In this document: positions 21,300 through 31,900 of the stretch, piece after piece
Layout: each line of letters begins with the position of its first letter
Numbering within the stretch: position 1 is the stretch's first letter
Assembly (NCBI GenBank): GCA_964019055.1
Contig: OZ025211.1
Span: 16,180,716 to 16,244,715 of the forward strand
Source: Anthopleura xanthogrammica
Taxonomy: Eukaryota > Cnidaria > Anthozoa > Actiniaria > Actiniidae
Direction: 5' to 3'
Length of the DNA: 64,000 nt
The notes under the pieces: model-generated
The model's input: only the letters and a program-made list of their open reading frames with translations
What the model was told of the DNA's origin: nothing
Database searches by the model: none
Position numbers and translations under genes: made by a program

Positions 21300-21917
21300 T
21301 TAAAGCCAAACAAAAGTAGAATGTACTACCGCGTGGTATCGTTGCGAAGCACAGACAACACTTTCAAAATGGCGCCTAAGATATTGCCCCAAACTATTAA
21401 GATGCACACCATCGGGTAATAAAACTTGCCGGGCAGGATTAGTAAGACCCCTATGAAACCAACAAAAGACCCCGGGAACTGACTCAACAAGCGTAGCTAA
21501 AATTCTATGTAGCGTTTGAACCCTCGCGTTGAAAGAAGCGACATCGCTATTCCGACCTGACGGCCCACGTGGGATGACATGACATATACAAACAACACGA
21601 ACTCCGAATTCCCTAAGCAGCAAACCAACCAAATCCTCGATATCGGAACCAACAACTTCGGGACCATTGTGAGATAGGTCATTGGTTCCAATCTCAAGAA
21701 TAAGTGCCTCCGGAGCAGTACGCCAAATAACAGAGAGGTCACGCTCGCGAAGCGAACGCACAGTTCGACCGCCAACCCCAAACAACTGAACGTTAGCACT
21801 GCCGTTCAGACCGAAATTCTCCTCAACGCGAGGATCAAAGCATACAGAGAGATCCGATTTAAGCCTACGTACAAAAGAGTGACCCAAAATAAGAACATGA
21901 GGAGCCAATAAGTCCAT
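21300..21917 (-). CDS. SGNH/GDSL-type hydrolase of the DIRS/Ngaro element
   Basis: Intact 205-residue frame with the SGNH blocks in order: LILGHSFVRR (block I, GHS for GDS), FGVGGRTVRSL (block II glycine), LEIGTNDLS (block III G-x-N-D) and LPDGVHLNSLGQ (block V with Asp and His). These enzymes hydrolyse esters; Ngaro-type tyrosine-recombinase retrotransposons are known to carry such ORFs, though their role in the element is unknown. It precedes gag by about 660 bases on the same strand and belongs to the same unit. Block I histidine in place of aspartate is usual in this group. Upstream 21918-22183 has no gene. Confidence 0.8.
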   Translation of the reverse strand: MDLLAPHVLILGHSFVRRLKSDLSVCFDPRVEENFGLNGSANVQLFGVGGRTVRSLRERDLSVIWRTAPEALILEIGTNDLSHNGPEVVGSDIEDLVGLLLREFGVRVVCICHVIPRGPSGRNSDVASFNARVQTLHRILATLVESVPGVFCWFHRGLTNPARQVLLPDGVHLNSLGQYLRRHFESVVCASQRYHAVVHSTFVWL

Positions 21918-22183
21918 AATAAAGTGTATATAAGCTTACCTTAAAAAGCTACAAGTTGTCAGTTCAAGTCTTTGAGGCAACTGTGCTCACAAGGCTGTAT
22001 CACGTGATCACGGCCGGTAAACACAAAGCGGCCCGTGTTGAATGAAGCGTGCCCGCTGACCATAAGCCACGTGAGTGTTATTATTACGTAACAATAATTG
22101 ACTACTATACATGTACTAATAATAATTATTATTTAATAATTATAAAACATTAACAATAGGAAGTTAGAGGGAGCATAAAAATC
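21918..22183. other. Gap: DIRS element 5' region and second inverted-pair member
   Basis: No gene. Bases 22159-22178 are the reverse complement of 18226-18247. GC-rich start (21995-22075) changes to AT-rich at about 22080, which may mark the element boundary. Confidence 0.35.
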
Positions 22184-22393
22184 CTATTCGCTAGCAAATA
22201 TTTCATTTATGCTTAGATTTTTGTATCTATGCACCGTCGCTAGAGACAAATTCAACTCTTCTGAAAGATCTGCTGCTTTGGTTTCCTTTTTTTGAAAGCG
22301 GTATATAATGTAGGCTTTCAATTCCGGATCAATACCTTTCTTAAATACCATTTTGGTAATAAATTTGATGAAATCAACTGGGTGTGACGTCAC
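22184..22393 (-). pseudogene. N-terminal helix-turn-helix of a Tc1-like transposase (fragment)
   Basis: 69-codon frame: GIDPELKAYIIYRFQKKE, then KAADLSEELNLSLATVHRYK, a paired-like helix-turn-helix of the kind that opens Tc1-like transposases. It stops soon after, where the GRPRK hinge should follow. On the same strand, about 3.9 kb downstream, the hinge and catalytic part occur (17287-18250). The simplest reading is one transposase gene interrupted by the DIRS element; a second, unrelated fragment is the alternative. Confidence 0.5.
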
Positions 22394-22539
22394 AATTACC
22401 CTTGTTTTAAGTACTTAATTACATATAATTAATGAAGAAAAGACATTTTCTAAATTTTGTCACATTATTTCTTCTATTTTTTGTGAAAGTTCCTTTAAAA
22501 CTAAATCACATCTTGTTTTATTACGAAAACTCGTTTCAG

Positions 22540-22795
22540 ACAATCTTGGACAAAAAAGGTTGAGAAGTTTTCATTATTTCCTTAAAAAGGGCAGTTTCCC
22601 TGATAAAATATTGTTTCATGTACCATACCCCCTCCCCCCCAGTTCAGTGTTGGTCTCAGTGAGCTGCCCGGTCTATCTCCCTCGACACAACATTGTTTAG
22701 GGGAGGAGGGGGTTCGTTTTCGGGGGATTTTAAGATGTTTTAGTCTTAATATGCATTGGAACTGAAAATTTCTCAACCTTGTTGTCCAAGATTGT
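22540..22795. mobile_element. Small inverted-repeat element (MITE-like) enclosing the right 92-bp repeat
   Basis: 22540-22572 (ACAATCTTGGACAA...) and 22764-22795 are reverse complements with about three differences over 32-33 bases. The 256-bp unit encloses the right copy of the 92-bp direct repeat. No flanking target duplication could be fixed by eye. Confidence 0.6.
22639..22730 (+). repeat. 92-bp direct repeat, right copy
   Basis: Identical to 16731-16822 in the same orientation, 5.9 kb apart. A run of eight C residues precedes it. Confidence 0.9.
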
Positions 22796-22913
22796 AGGGT
22801 TGTCTTTGGAACATTTACCACCTCGACGTGCAACATTAATCAAGACTATCAGTTTTCCCGAAAAGTTTGGCAATGGTTAACAATAGCAAAAAAGGTCATA
22901 CATCATACTGTAC

Positions 22914-23102
22914 CTTGGCTGCCAACGTCTTTAATATCCTTGGGAATTATCAAACCCCTTAGGTAGACATTCTGGAGGTTTGTGTCGTTCGTGTCGTTAA
23001 ATCTCTTCAAGATATGGGTTTTGGTCTCATCATCCAAGGAGTCCATGCAACCCCTGTTGCAGCCGCAGTTGGACTCAGTCTCCATTTCGTTAACACGTTT
23101 AC
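22914..23102 (-). CDS. Single exon of an uncharacterised transposase-like multicopy gene
   Basis: 63-codon exon bounded by a good acceptor (TTAG at 23103-23104) and donor (CCAAGGTACAG). It encodes a cysteine cluster, SNCGCNRGCMDSLDDE, then THILKRFNDTNDTNLQNVYL. Cysteine-plus-helix blocks of this form open a family of large multicopy transposase-like proteins in many invertebrates; I recall the pattern but cannot confirm it. No neighbouring exon was recognised, so this may be an isolated duplicate. Confidence 0.4.
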
Positions 23103-24022
23103 CTAAAATAATATGCATGATCAAATATTAATAACTTTCCAATCATATTCAGCGTGCAAAGCTTTGTTTGATAGCTACAAAACCAAACAAGGAAGCAATT
23201 TTATTTACATACAACACAAACCCTCAACCCTGCGCCCAAACCGTAGTTCTAAGAACGCAGATCTAATAGACTGATCCAGGCTAAGCTTGAGTGACCAGCC
23301 AAACAATTGGTAGTTTTCCCAATGGAATTCAAAATTTCCGAGCAACAAACTCAAATTTATAGCTGGCCCGAGCGAGCGGAGCACTATACTTTAGAGTTGA
23401 TTTTTCGTGCCTTGAGCTTGACGCCATTTCCGTGTGCACGATCTAATTGGCTGGTTAGCTTGCCTGTCTGCGGTGTAAGCAAAGCGGGCAGTGCACACAA
23501 ATGTTTTTTTTATTTTCGCTGTTGTAAGAGTAATTTTAGAAAAAGCCTTAAATATTGTTGTTGTCGTGATGGACATGCTTTTTTGCTTTTTTTCAGAATG
23601 TTATTAAACGAAATAAGAAAATTATCTATTTTGTCGTAAAAAAAATAGTGTAAATCTCCTAGATTTGTCTCCGGTATCTCCTCATCGAGAATTATCTTCG
23701 AGTGTAGACCGGTTTCAGGGATTTCGATCTTCAGTAGCTTTAAATGTTTCTAAGAATGTCTCGAAAATAATTTCTACCCGGTTATGTAAAGACCCTGATA
23801 GCTACAGAATCCTGGAAACAATAGCATAACAAACTTTCATACATAATTGGCGAAAATTATTCTCAAGGACTTCATTGATGAAACCGGTCTATTCATGTGT
23901 TTTTAGGATAAAATTTTCATAAGCTTAAGACGTCATCACTTTATTTAAGCGTTATCTTAAAACTTTTCTGTTTAAAAATGCGTACTCTCTCTGATTAATT
24001 AATTGATTAACTTACATTTTGA
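23103..24022. other. Gap: no recognised gene
   Basis: A 110-codon plus frame at 23307-23639 has no recognisable domain. No repeats or RNA genes seen. Confidence 0.3.
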
Positions 24023-24344
24023 ACATGTGAGGTTGCCGACCTAACGTCTGTTTAGACTACGAAGAGAAAATGAGACAACAGTGACTCAACTCTAAAGGAA
24101 TTTTGAATTTTCCAAGAAAGTCATCTCCATAACTGTTATACAACCTAACACTATCTTGCATAGTGATGATAAGGCAAGCATACCTGGGAAGATGTAGGAA
24201 AAACGAGTGTTGTCAAACCAACCAGGCACTATGGTCGACTGGCATTTAAATGCTGTCGCATTGCATCTATCATTTCTTCAGTGGGAAATATAAATAACAA
24301 CAACAACAACGTGTCCACACTTGATTATTGATTTCGTTTTGCCT
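24023..24344 (+). repeat. Dispersed repeat A, copy 1
   Basis: Starts ACATGTGAGGTTGCCGACC and ends GATTTCGTTTTGCCT; contains (AAC)5. Homologous in the same orientation to 28152-28436 at roughly 90-95 percent by eye, except for a middle block that differs (see findings). Confidence 0.9.
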
Positions 24345-24594
24345 GCTTCAACTGGTTATAGCATCTTCTTTCATGCCCGGGCTGGAATTTAACTAGCTGG
24401 CTATGAGATGTGCTGGAAAATGTTACTGGGAATCCAGATTCTTCAGCTGCAATCCTGTCAAAAGCATCAATGTCCTGAACTCTCTCATCACAACTGGAGA
24501 AGTCTGTTTGTCTTGCTCCCATAACTAGATTTTGGTTCATCCCTGACCAAATAGACCAAGGATGGTGTTCTCTGGCTACCTTCTGCAGTTTCAA
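24345..24594 (-). other. Unrecognised minus-strand frame beside repeat A
   Basis: An 89-codon frame (24325-24594) reads VAREHHPWSIWSGMNQNL ... VKFQPGHERRCYNQLKQAK and ends inside repeat A. Composition looks coding-like, but no family is recognised and it could be the last exon of an unknown gene. Confidence 0.3.
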
Positions 24595-24712
24595 AAGGTT
24601 TGAATCTGGACTGAATTTGAGAGTGATAAGCTTGATTTGTTTATAGATAACTCATCTTGGATATGGGCCAGATTGGAAAAAAGTTTTTACTTTATCTGAA
24701 ACCCAAATAAAG

Positions 24713-24751
<39 letters not shown>

Positions 24752-24937
24752 GATAATAATAATAATGATAAAATGATAATAACTTTATTTCACAATAATT
24801 ATAATAACAATAATAAAGAAGACAATAATAGCAATAATTAATTATAATATTAAAACGAGCGATATTAAAGTATCTAAAAAACAAAAAATTATAAAATATG
24901 TAAAAAATTATTAAGAAGAAAAATATTTAAAAATAAA
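24595..24937 (+). repeat. LINE/SINE-type 3' tail with (ATT)n microsatellite
   Basis: CCCAAATAAAGATTTATTATT continues as a long ATT/ATA triplet run to about 24775. An AATAAAG followed by ATT repeats is the usual 3' end of CR1/L2-like retroelements in cnidarians. 24780-24937 is very AT-rich with no gene. Confidence 0.55.
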
Positions 24938-26645
24938 TCAATTGATTTCTGTTGTATTTACATTAAGTTTAAAATCAAATAAAAAGTCATTGTTCTTATA
25001 AAAAGGAACTCGTGACCCACGTACACATAGATTAATGGATCTAAGTATTTCAAAGGATAGTTTTGTTCTTATGTATGTGATTGTTTCTGCATATGGCTCG
25101 TTCGTTTTCCTTGAAATCTTCTCTGCCAGCGCCTTTAGAAACATTTGACACTCTGTACCCATACCACCATTCGTTCCAAAGACCAAAGGGGTAAAACTTC
25201 CCATTTCCACATCCAGGATTCTTTCTTCGTATTTTCGTTTCTTTTCTTTCTCCTGTTCTTTAAAGATCGTCGAGGTAGACTTGTTCTGGTTACATTTGGA
25301 GTTTACATGCGATACACGTACATCAAAGAATGCTGTAACTCCTCGTTGCCAGAAGCCACCCGCCTTAATATCAAGGCGTGCGTCTTGACTTGTGGTGGTT
25401 GATTTAAGCTTGAATTTCTCGTCGTTGAGAGGAATAAGCTTAGGTTCCGCTTGAACGTTATGGCACACTTTGCATAATAACGTTGTCAGAAGATCTCGAA
25501 CATTATCATGCCTTTGGGCCACAAAGCCTCCTTTCTTGCACGACAGGGCGTGGTTAACGTTAAAGGGCGAGCCACATGGGCAGGCATTTGGCAAATCATG
25601 TAAAGGCAAGTTGTAGCGTAATCGAAGGGCATCCTTGAATTCTTGCTTATTTAAAACTAGACCCTGCTCTTCAAATGGTATAGCATTCAGCCAATTACTA
25701 GAACCTTTATCTCTTGCTTGGTTGACTTGACGAAGCAGATCAGGTGGTAATGATGCATCTATCTGTTCAAGCTTTATCCTTGAGTTCTCCGCTTTAACTG
25801 ATTGTTGTTGTTTTTTAATGCCTTCAGTTTCCAAATCAGCTTTTAAAGTTTGGCTAATAATAGCATCAGCATGTGATGCTGTTATAATCTTTGATGCGGA
25901 GTATTGTCGTGGCGAGTCTTCCTCTAGGCAAGGTATGCCTAAACCTCCCTGGGCGGGACGCATCGACAGGATCCCAGATAAATCTTTAGGTAGAGGCTCT
26001 GTTTGTCCAAAAAGTGCCGGAAGAAGCATCTCATTAATCACTTCATCAATAGGTTCTATGTAGTCTTCAAAAGAGTCAATTGTCCGCATAAAATAGGTGA
26101 ACTTATTCCTATACCCTTTCGTAAAGGCAATGTAGGCAGATTGTGGTTGGTTCTTAGCAATCTCAGCTAGCGTTTCAAGTTCATCTTTCCATTTTGAGAT
26201 CTTTTCATTACAAAAAGTATCTTTGTAGCTCTTTGATCCTATCACTGCTCCAAGATGTCGTTTACCTTCACTGGTTATATTAACCTCACTTCCAAAAACA
26301 AGCTTTGCCTCTGTAGCCAAAGATTCCGACTTTGTAATCAACCAACTCTTTGATCCGTTTACAAGATAGCCATACTTCAAACCCTCTTTTTCAAGGTATT
26401 TGTACCAATCAAATAAAGATAAAATTTGACCGGCTCCAGCAGAATCATCAGCCAGCCACACTTCCTTCACTGTAGGTATGGAATTTCTCAATGCTTGAAT
26501 GATTATGGATGTATTGACTGAATACCATGGCATTGCTAAAGGGTCACCTTGAGTTGTGCCTTCTTGTGACAAGATCTCTCCCCCTCCATCTTGAAAATAA
26601 ACCAAACCAAGATGATTATACCCATTAATGATGAATAAGGGCGTA
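24938..26645 (-). CDS. Reverse transcriptase with C-terminal zinc knuckle and nuclease-like domain (5'-truncated)
   Basis: Open minus-strand frame. Domain order: RT motif EGTTQGDPLAM, catalytic VWLADDSAG, thumb (RHLGAVIG; SKWKDELETL), then a long connector, a CCHC-like knuckle (CPCGSPFNVNHALSC, RHDNVRDLL), and a C-terminal domain with ARLDIKAGGFW and AFFDVRV, followed by LVFGTNGGMG and LRSINLCVRGSR. The D...DVRV spacing resembles a PD-(D/E)XK restriction-like endonuclease of the type used by R2-group non-LTR elements; that reading is inference. Homology extends upstream of the first methionine to about 26645 (LFIINGYNHLG), where it stops, so the N-terminal RT motifs and DNA-binding fingers are missing. 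Frame intact for about 569 codons. Confidence 0.7.
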
Positions 26646-26829
26646 TATATATTTTTCCTTAATTAAACAATATAGGTATAACTCTGTTTGAATGCAGTTT
26701 CTGCTCATAATAGTAGGTTAGATCCACGTGACTGCATTGTGTTACAGATATTCAAACCTCATACACTGCAACAAAACATTAAAATGATTTTTTCTAAATT
26801 TCTTATCGTTGTCGAATGTTGTTTTATCT
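26646..26829. other. Short gap between two LINE fragments
   Basis: No feature recognised. Confidence 0.25.
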
Positions 26830-27205
26830 TACAGCGACCAATCCTCAATACTGTTTGATTTCATAGCTTTCTTTTTGAAGTAATCTCTTTTATCCATTGC
26901 ACGTTTGATATCAGAGTTGATCCAGGGGGATGGCTTATTTTGGATTTTGATCATTCTAGGTGGAGCGTTTTTATCGACAATTGCGAGAAAAACGTTTTTC
27001 CAATTAGTCCAAGCTTCATCAATACTATCTGTTGTGGAGGAAGCTGGCCAGTTGGTTTTAGCTAGATCATTTTCAAATATTTGTTAAATAACTTAAAATT
27101 TCTCGTTTCGATTATTTTGGGTCTCCCTCTGGGAATACCAATCTATCGTATAGAATACACCAGATTATGGTCACTAATTGAAGACTGACGTATTAAGGTT
27201 TCTTC
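26830..27205 (-). pseudogene. CR1/L2-like LINE endonuclease C-terminus, fragment
   Basis: The minus strand reads SISDHNLVYSIR, stop, IGIPRGRPKIIETRNFK, then DEAWTNWKNVFLAIVDKNAP and KPSPWINSDIKRAM. SDH is the last catalytic motif of the apurinic-type endonuclease, followed by the usual linker before the RT. Two in-frame stops, no RT domain after it. A short fossil copy unrelated to the RT at 24.9 kb. Confidence 0.7.
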
Positions 27206-28151
27206 ATTAAATATGGCTTGATAAAGTCACCAGCATCCTCATTTGTTGATCCAGGTAGTTCAACTTGGGTAGGTTTTCGTGATTTTGACTTCCTCTCATT
27301 CTTAGGAGCCTGATTTGTTTCAACCCTACAAGGGTTTATGCAGCCAGAACAATCACTTGAGGAGGAAACGTTTCACCCTGGTTCGACTTGAGTGCCCATG
27401 ATGCCATCTTGTTCTTCTTCGCTTGATTCACTTGACTCACTCGAGACATCAGATCGGTTTATATCATTTTCGGAAATAAGAGAGACGATTTCTTTTTAGA
27501 ACGATTCATGATTAGCTCCTTGGACACATAGTGTCTTAGTTTTCGGATAAAAGCATAAACATACTGAGCTGGCCCTGAGGACATGAAATCAGCCATTATT
27601 TGGTGTAAACGTCCACTGTCCAGAAAGCTTTAATTTCGATCAAGCAAAGACCTTGAACTTCTCTAGAGTACCATACCATTTAAGTTTGGTTTTGTAAAAG
27701 AATGAATTAATGAAAGAATGGATGGATGGACGAATGAAAGAATGGATTAATGAATAATAGGCGAATGAATGCATGATGGAAAGATAATACAGATTTAACT
27801 GGGCTTCGCTGCTTTTAATGCAATCACACTAGTCTCTCCGACCATGTGCTCCCATAACCCATAACAATCTACATAACACAGGAATCCCAATACTACAATC
27901 CCTTCCTTCTACAGAAAATACTGAGTATTAACAATAAACAACAAATCTCTAAATGTCCAATGTCAATGTCAACTTGATCAACAAATCCTAAATAAAATCA
28001 ATAATGTCACTTATATGACTCATAGTCTTTCAAATATACAGGAGGTCTTCTATCCCTCTTTGGGCGTAGTGGGGTACTTGGAACACTCTGGTTGTTGTCT
28101 GGTAACTCTACAACCTCAGTATCTGTACTGCCATCTGCACTGTAATTTTTT
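27206..28151. other. Gap: broken coding-like minus sequence and GAATG microsatellite
   Basis: On the minus strand 27600-27220 has coding-like blocks in changing frames (MADFMSSGPAQYVYAFIRKL; SSESSESSEEEQDGIMGTQ) from a serine/glutamate-rich protein I do not recognise. Degenerate GAATGGATGGATGG repeats lie at 27705-27775. No intact gene. Confidence 0.35.
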
Positions 28152-28436
28152 ACATGTGAGGTTGCCGACCGAACGTGTGTTTAGACTACGAAGAGAAAAT
28201 GAGACAACAATGACTCAACTCTAAAGGAATTTTGAATTTTCCAAGAAAGTGTTAGGTTGTATAAGGCAAGCATACCTGGGAAGATGTAGAAAAAACGAGT
28301 GTTGTCAAACCAACCGAGCACTGTGGTCGACTGGCATTCAAATGCTGTCACATTGCATCAATCATTTCTTCAGTCGGAAATATAAATAACAACAACAACA
28401 ACGTGTCCATACTTGATTATTGATTTCGTTTTGCCT
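28152..28436 (+). repeat. Dispersed repeat A, copy 2
   Basis: Same ends and order as 24023-24344. The segment after CCAAGAAAG is only GTGTTAGGTTGTATA before AAGGCAAGC, against about 50 bases in copy 1. Confidence 0.9.
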
Positions 28437-28862
28437 AATTAGTCTAAACCGTGTAATATAACGAGTCTAAAACGTCTACGTAAACAAAAAGCAAAAAAAA
28501 AACTTCATGCAGTATCCAAAAAATATAGTTTGGCACTATTATTTTATTTTAAATCATCATTTGCCATGCTATAAGAAGCAGAGCAAGCATGTCCTTTCAT
28601 TGAGATTTGGATTTAAAACTGCATGTCAAAAAAATGATGTATCAATGTACATTAACTTTTTGTCAACCAGATACTGATTTTCTCTTGATTGCCACGGTCA
28701 TACAGATATTGTTTCGCTGTTCTCCTTTGTCAAACTATTTCTTTGAAAATGTCATCCTATACAAAATGAAGCAAACCTTTTAAGAAACCTTGATCATGAA
28801 GAACAAATTGTATAATTGTAAATGAAACGAAAAAAAACTCATTGGTTGTTTTTACAACTCAT
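28437..28862. other. Gap up to the 7.5 kb element
   Basis: AT-rich, no gene. Bases 28860-28862 (CAT) are the left copy of the target-site duplication. Confidence 0.35.
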
Positions 28863-28899
28863 CACGGCGGGCACGCGCGACCCGGAAATGGGAACTTTT
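28863..28899 (+). repeat. Left terminal inverted repeat of the 7.48 kb element
   Basis: 37 bp, GC-rich, starting CACGGCGGGC. Partner at 36306-36342. The first gene starts 58 bases inside it, in an AAGATGGCG context. Confidence 0.9.
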
Positions 28900-28956
28900 C
28901 GCCATTCTTTTTGGTCAGTGGTCTACCCCCATCAACACAAAACTCAGAAATCCAAG

Positions 28957-31900
28957 ATGGCGTCTAGTCGAAGCAAAGTATTCAATGTCGAGGAGGTTTT
29001 AGAAGCGGTTTTTAATAGTGATAACGAGGAGGAAGGTGAAATTGTTGAGGAAGAGCAGGCAGACAGGCAGGAGGAAATTTTAGATGAGTTTTTAGGTAGA
29101 TTTGATGGAGGAGAGCAGTGCGATAATGAGTTTTTCAGAGAAAATGCAAGAATGTCACTACTCCCTCTTCTTCGTCTGGCGTTTTTGCGAACATCTACTG
29201 AGGAAAGAGGCAAGTTATATTTATTTTACTTAATCTTTATTTGAAAACATACATGAGAATACTTTGTAGTAGTTATACATCACGAATCCGTTCGAAAACA
29301 ACAACAATTTTGTACTATTTTTGCATGTAAGTTTAAGCTTACAGTCAAACTAAGAAAACCGTGAACACCTTAAATATGTCTGGAATGTTAGATAGACCGT
29401 TACATTGGGAAAAGACGTTTCCCACCACCATCAAAAGAGTTTGTATTGAATCCGTATCTGTTTGTCTCGAATAGAAATCTCTAATTTCACGACAATAAAA
29501 CTAAATTATGAAGTTTGAAACTTTTAAACGGGAAAACACTTTGCGTGACTGCGCTGTGATCAAACACATACTGTAAACATTCCAGACATATTTTAGGTGT
29601 TCACAGTTTTCTTAGTTCGATTGTAAATAACTTATAGGTGACTGGCTGACAAAAACTTCACACTATTTCAGGTCGAGAAAATAGATTTGTATACTGTATA
29701 GCTTAAAAGGAAATTGATTATTTTAAGTTTTTTTTATCCATTTGGTTGCCCTGAATTATTTACTTATTTTGGCACAAGGAATGTAACTTAATTAATAACT
29801 TATGGACAAAAACTTCTAAAAAAATATTTAATTTTGTGTTATTTCATTTATAGATCTTCAACAAGTTGCTCAAAATTTGAGTTTGCAGACCCTCAGTGTT
29901 AGGGCAGTGCTAGACCAGGAAAGCAGGTTATGGCTTGATGGGATTTATAGAAGACTGGCTGGAAGAGTTGCAATACGTAAACCATACTATGCAGAAATAT
30001 CAAGAAACATACCACAGCATATCTTTATATCCATGCGCCGAGTATTGAGGGACTTAGATGCTACTGAGCCGGACTGCTATTTTGCTGGGAATACCAAAGC
30101 TGATGTGATTTCTATTACAAATATGGAACTTGTCCTAAAATTATTTTCATGTTTGTCTGGTCAAACTGTTGATGGTGTGAAGAAGTGCTTCAAACGCACT
30201 CTCGCAGGCACAAGACACAACCACAGGATCAGAGTCATAGTCTCAAAATCTAAGGACTTTGCATTTGTGTACAAAAAAAAGTGTGGACAACTAATAGTTC
30301 AATTTCATTATGGTGAGTGGAATTTTCATGGTAATGCACAACACTTTGGCTGAATCAGAGCTAGTAAAATATTTATTTGGATGATCCCTTCAACTGTTAC
30401 AGCCAAGTTGTATAATTGCAAATTTTGATTTTAGTCTTTTCTGTGCTGTCAATCAATTACTGAGGCACAGCTGGTTTCATTAAATAAATAAATAAAAAAT
30501 AAAAAAAATCAACCAATAACAGAACGTGTTATAACAAACTCAGCCTCATTACATTGATTGACGGTCCCAAAAAGAACAAAATTAAAATAAAGTTGTTGGC
30601 AACAAAGATCGGTTTAAATAATTTGTTTTGAAAGGACAAGATTAGAAAACTTATCCAAATATGTATTTTTAGCTAAAGTGCTTGCACCAGTGTAAATAAG
30701 CAACACAATACTGATTACACTAGCACATGTATTTTTTTTCAATTGTTTGGGTATCTTAAAATTCTGTAACCCTTTGTGGGATGGTTTCATAATAGAATCA
30801 CTATGGTAAAAACAATTTATGGAAAAGTTCCATATATCCCTTTTTTTATTTCCAGCAAAATAGCAGTCCAACTCAGTAGCACAAATATTATGCTGTAGTA
30901 TGCTTCTTGAATTTAAGCATAGTTTTCTATAAACAAATTGTGAATATGGCTAAAATAAGTGGTGCTCAGGTTCATTTAAATCACCACTCATTGCTTTTGC
31001 ATTCTTACTGAAAGTTAATAGAATAACATCCACAGATTTTGTTCATGCAAGTATCTTTTATTCTGTCTTATTTTTACATGTGTAAAAACTCATTAGATAT
31101 CATTACAGCTTGTTATTTTCCAACATGTGCAGTAGCACGCTAGTATATATCAGTCATTATAACATGTGTAGTAGTTCACAATACAGTGGAACCCCGCTCT
31201 ACAGCTACCCGCTTAATACGGCCACCCGGCTATTATGGACAGTTTCGTAGGCCCAAACAAAACACATTTTCTATTAAATTTGCCCGTTTAATACGGAAAC
31301 CCGGCTAATACGGCCACTTTGACATGTCTCTTTGGTGGCCGTATTAACCGGGTTCCACTGTAGTTATCATTACAGTTTGTTATTTTCCAACACGTGCAGT
31401 AGCACGCTAGTATATATCAGTGATTATGACATGTGTAAAAAATCATTAGATATCATTACAGCTTCTTATTTTCCAACATGTGCAGTAGCACGCTAGTATA
31501 TATCAGTGATTATGACATGTGTAGTAGTTCACAATGGTTATCATTACAGTTTGTTATTTTCCAACATGTGCAGTAGCACGCTAGTATATATCAGTGATTA
31601 TATCATGTGTAGTAGTTCACAATGGTTATCATTACAGTTTGTTATTTTCCAACATGTGCAGTAGCACGCTAGTATATATCAGTGATTATATCATGTGCAG
31701 TAGCACTCATTATGTAATCATTACAGTTTGTTATTTTCCAACATGTGCAGTAGCACTCATTTTGTAACCATTACAGTTTGTTAATTTCTAGCATGTGCAG
31801 TAGCACATATTATATAGGGCAGATTTAATTTGTATGACTGTGAAAATGGTACGGTTACCATACGGCACGAATACAGCAGGCAATTCAAACGTTTTTTATA

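Noticed and set aside
16731..22730. 92-bp direct repeats as LTRs of one retrotransposon
   Set aside because: They lack TG...CA ends, a primer site and flanking duplications, and the content between them is a mixture of a Tc1 and a DIRS element on their own terms.
24023..28436. Repeat A copies as LTRs of the RT element
   Set aside because: The RT between them is of non-LTR type with a nuclease-like C-terminus, an unrelated LINE piece is also enclosed, and the copies lack LTR termini.
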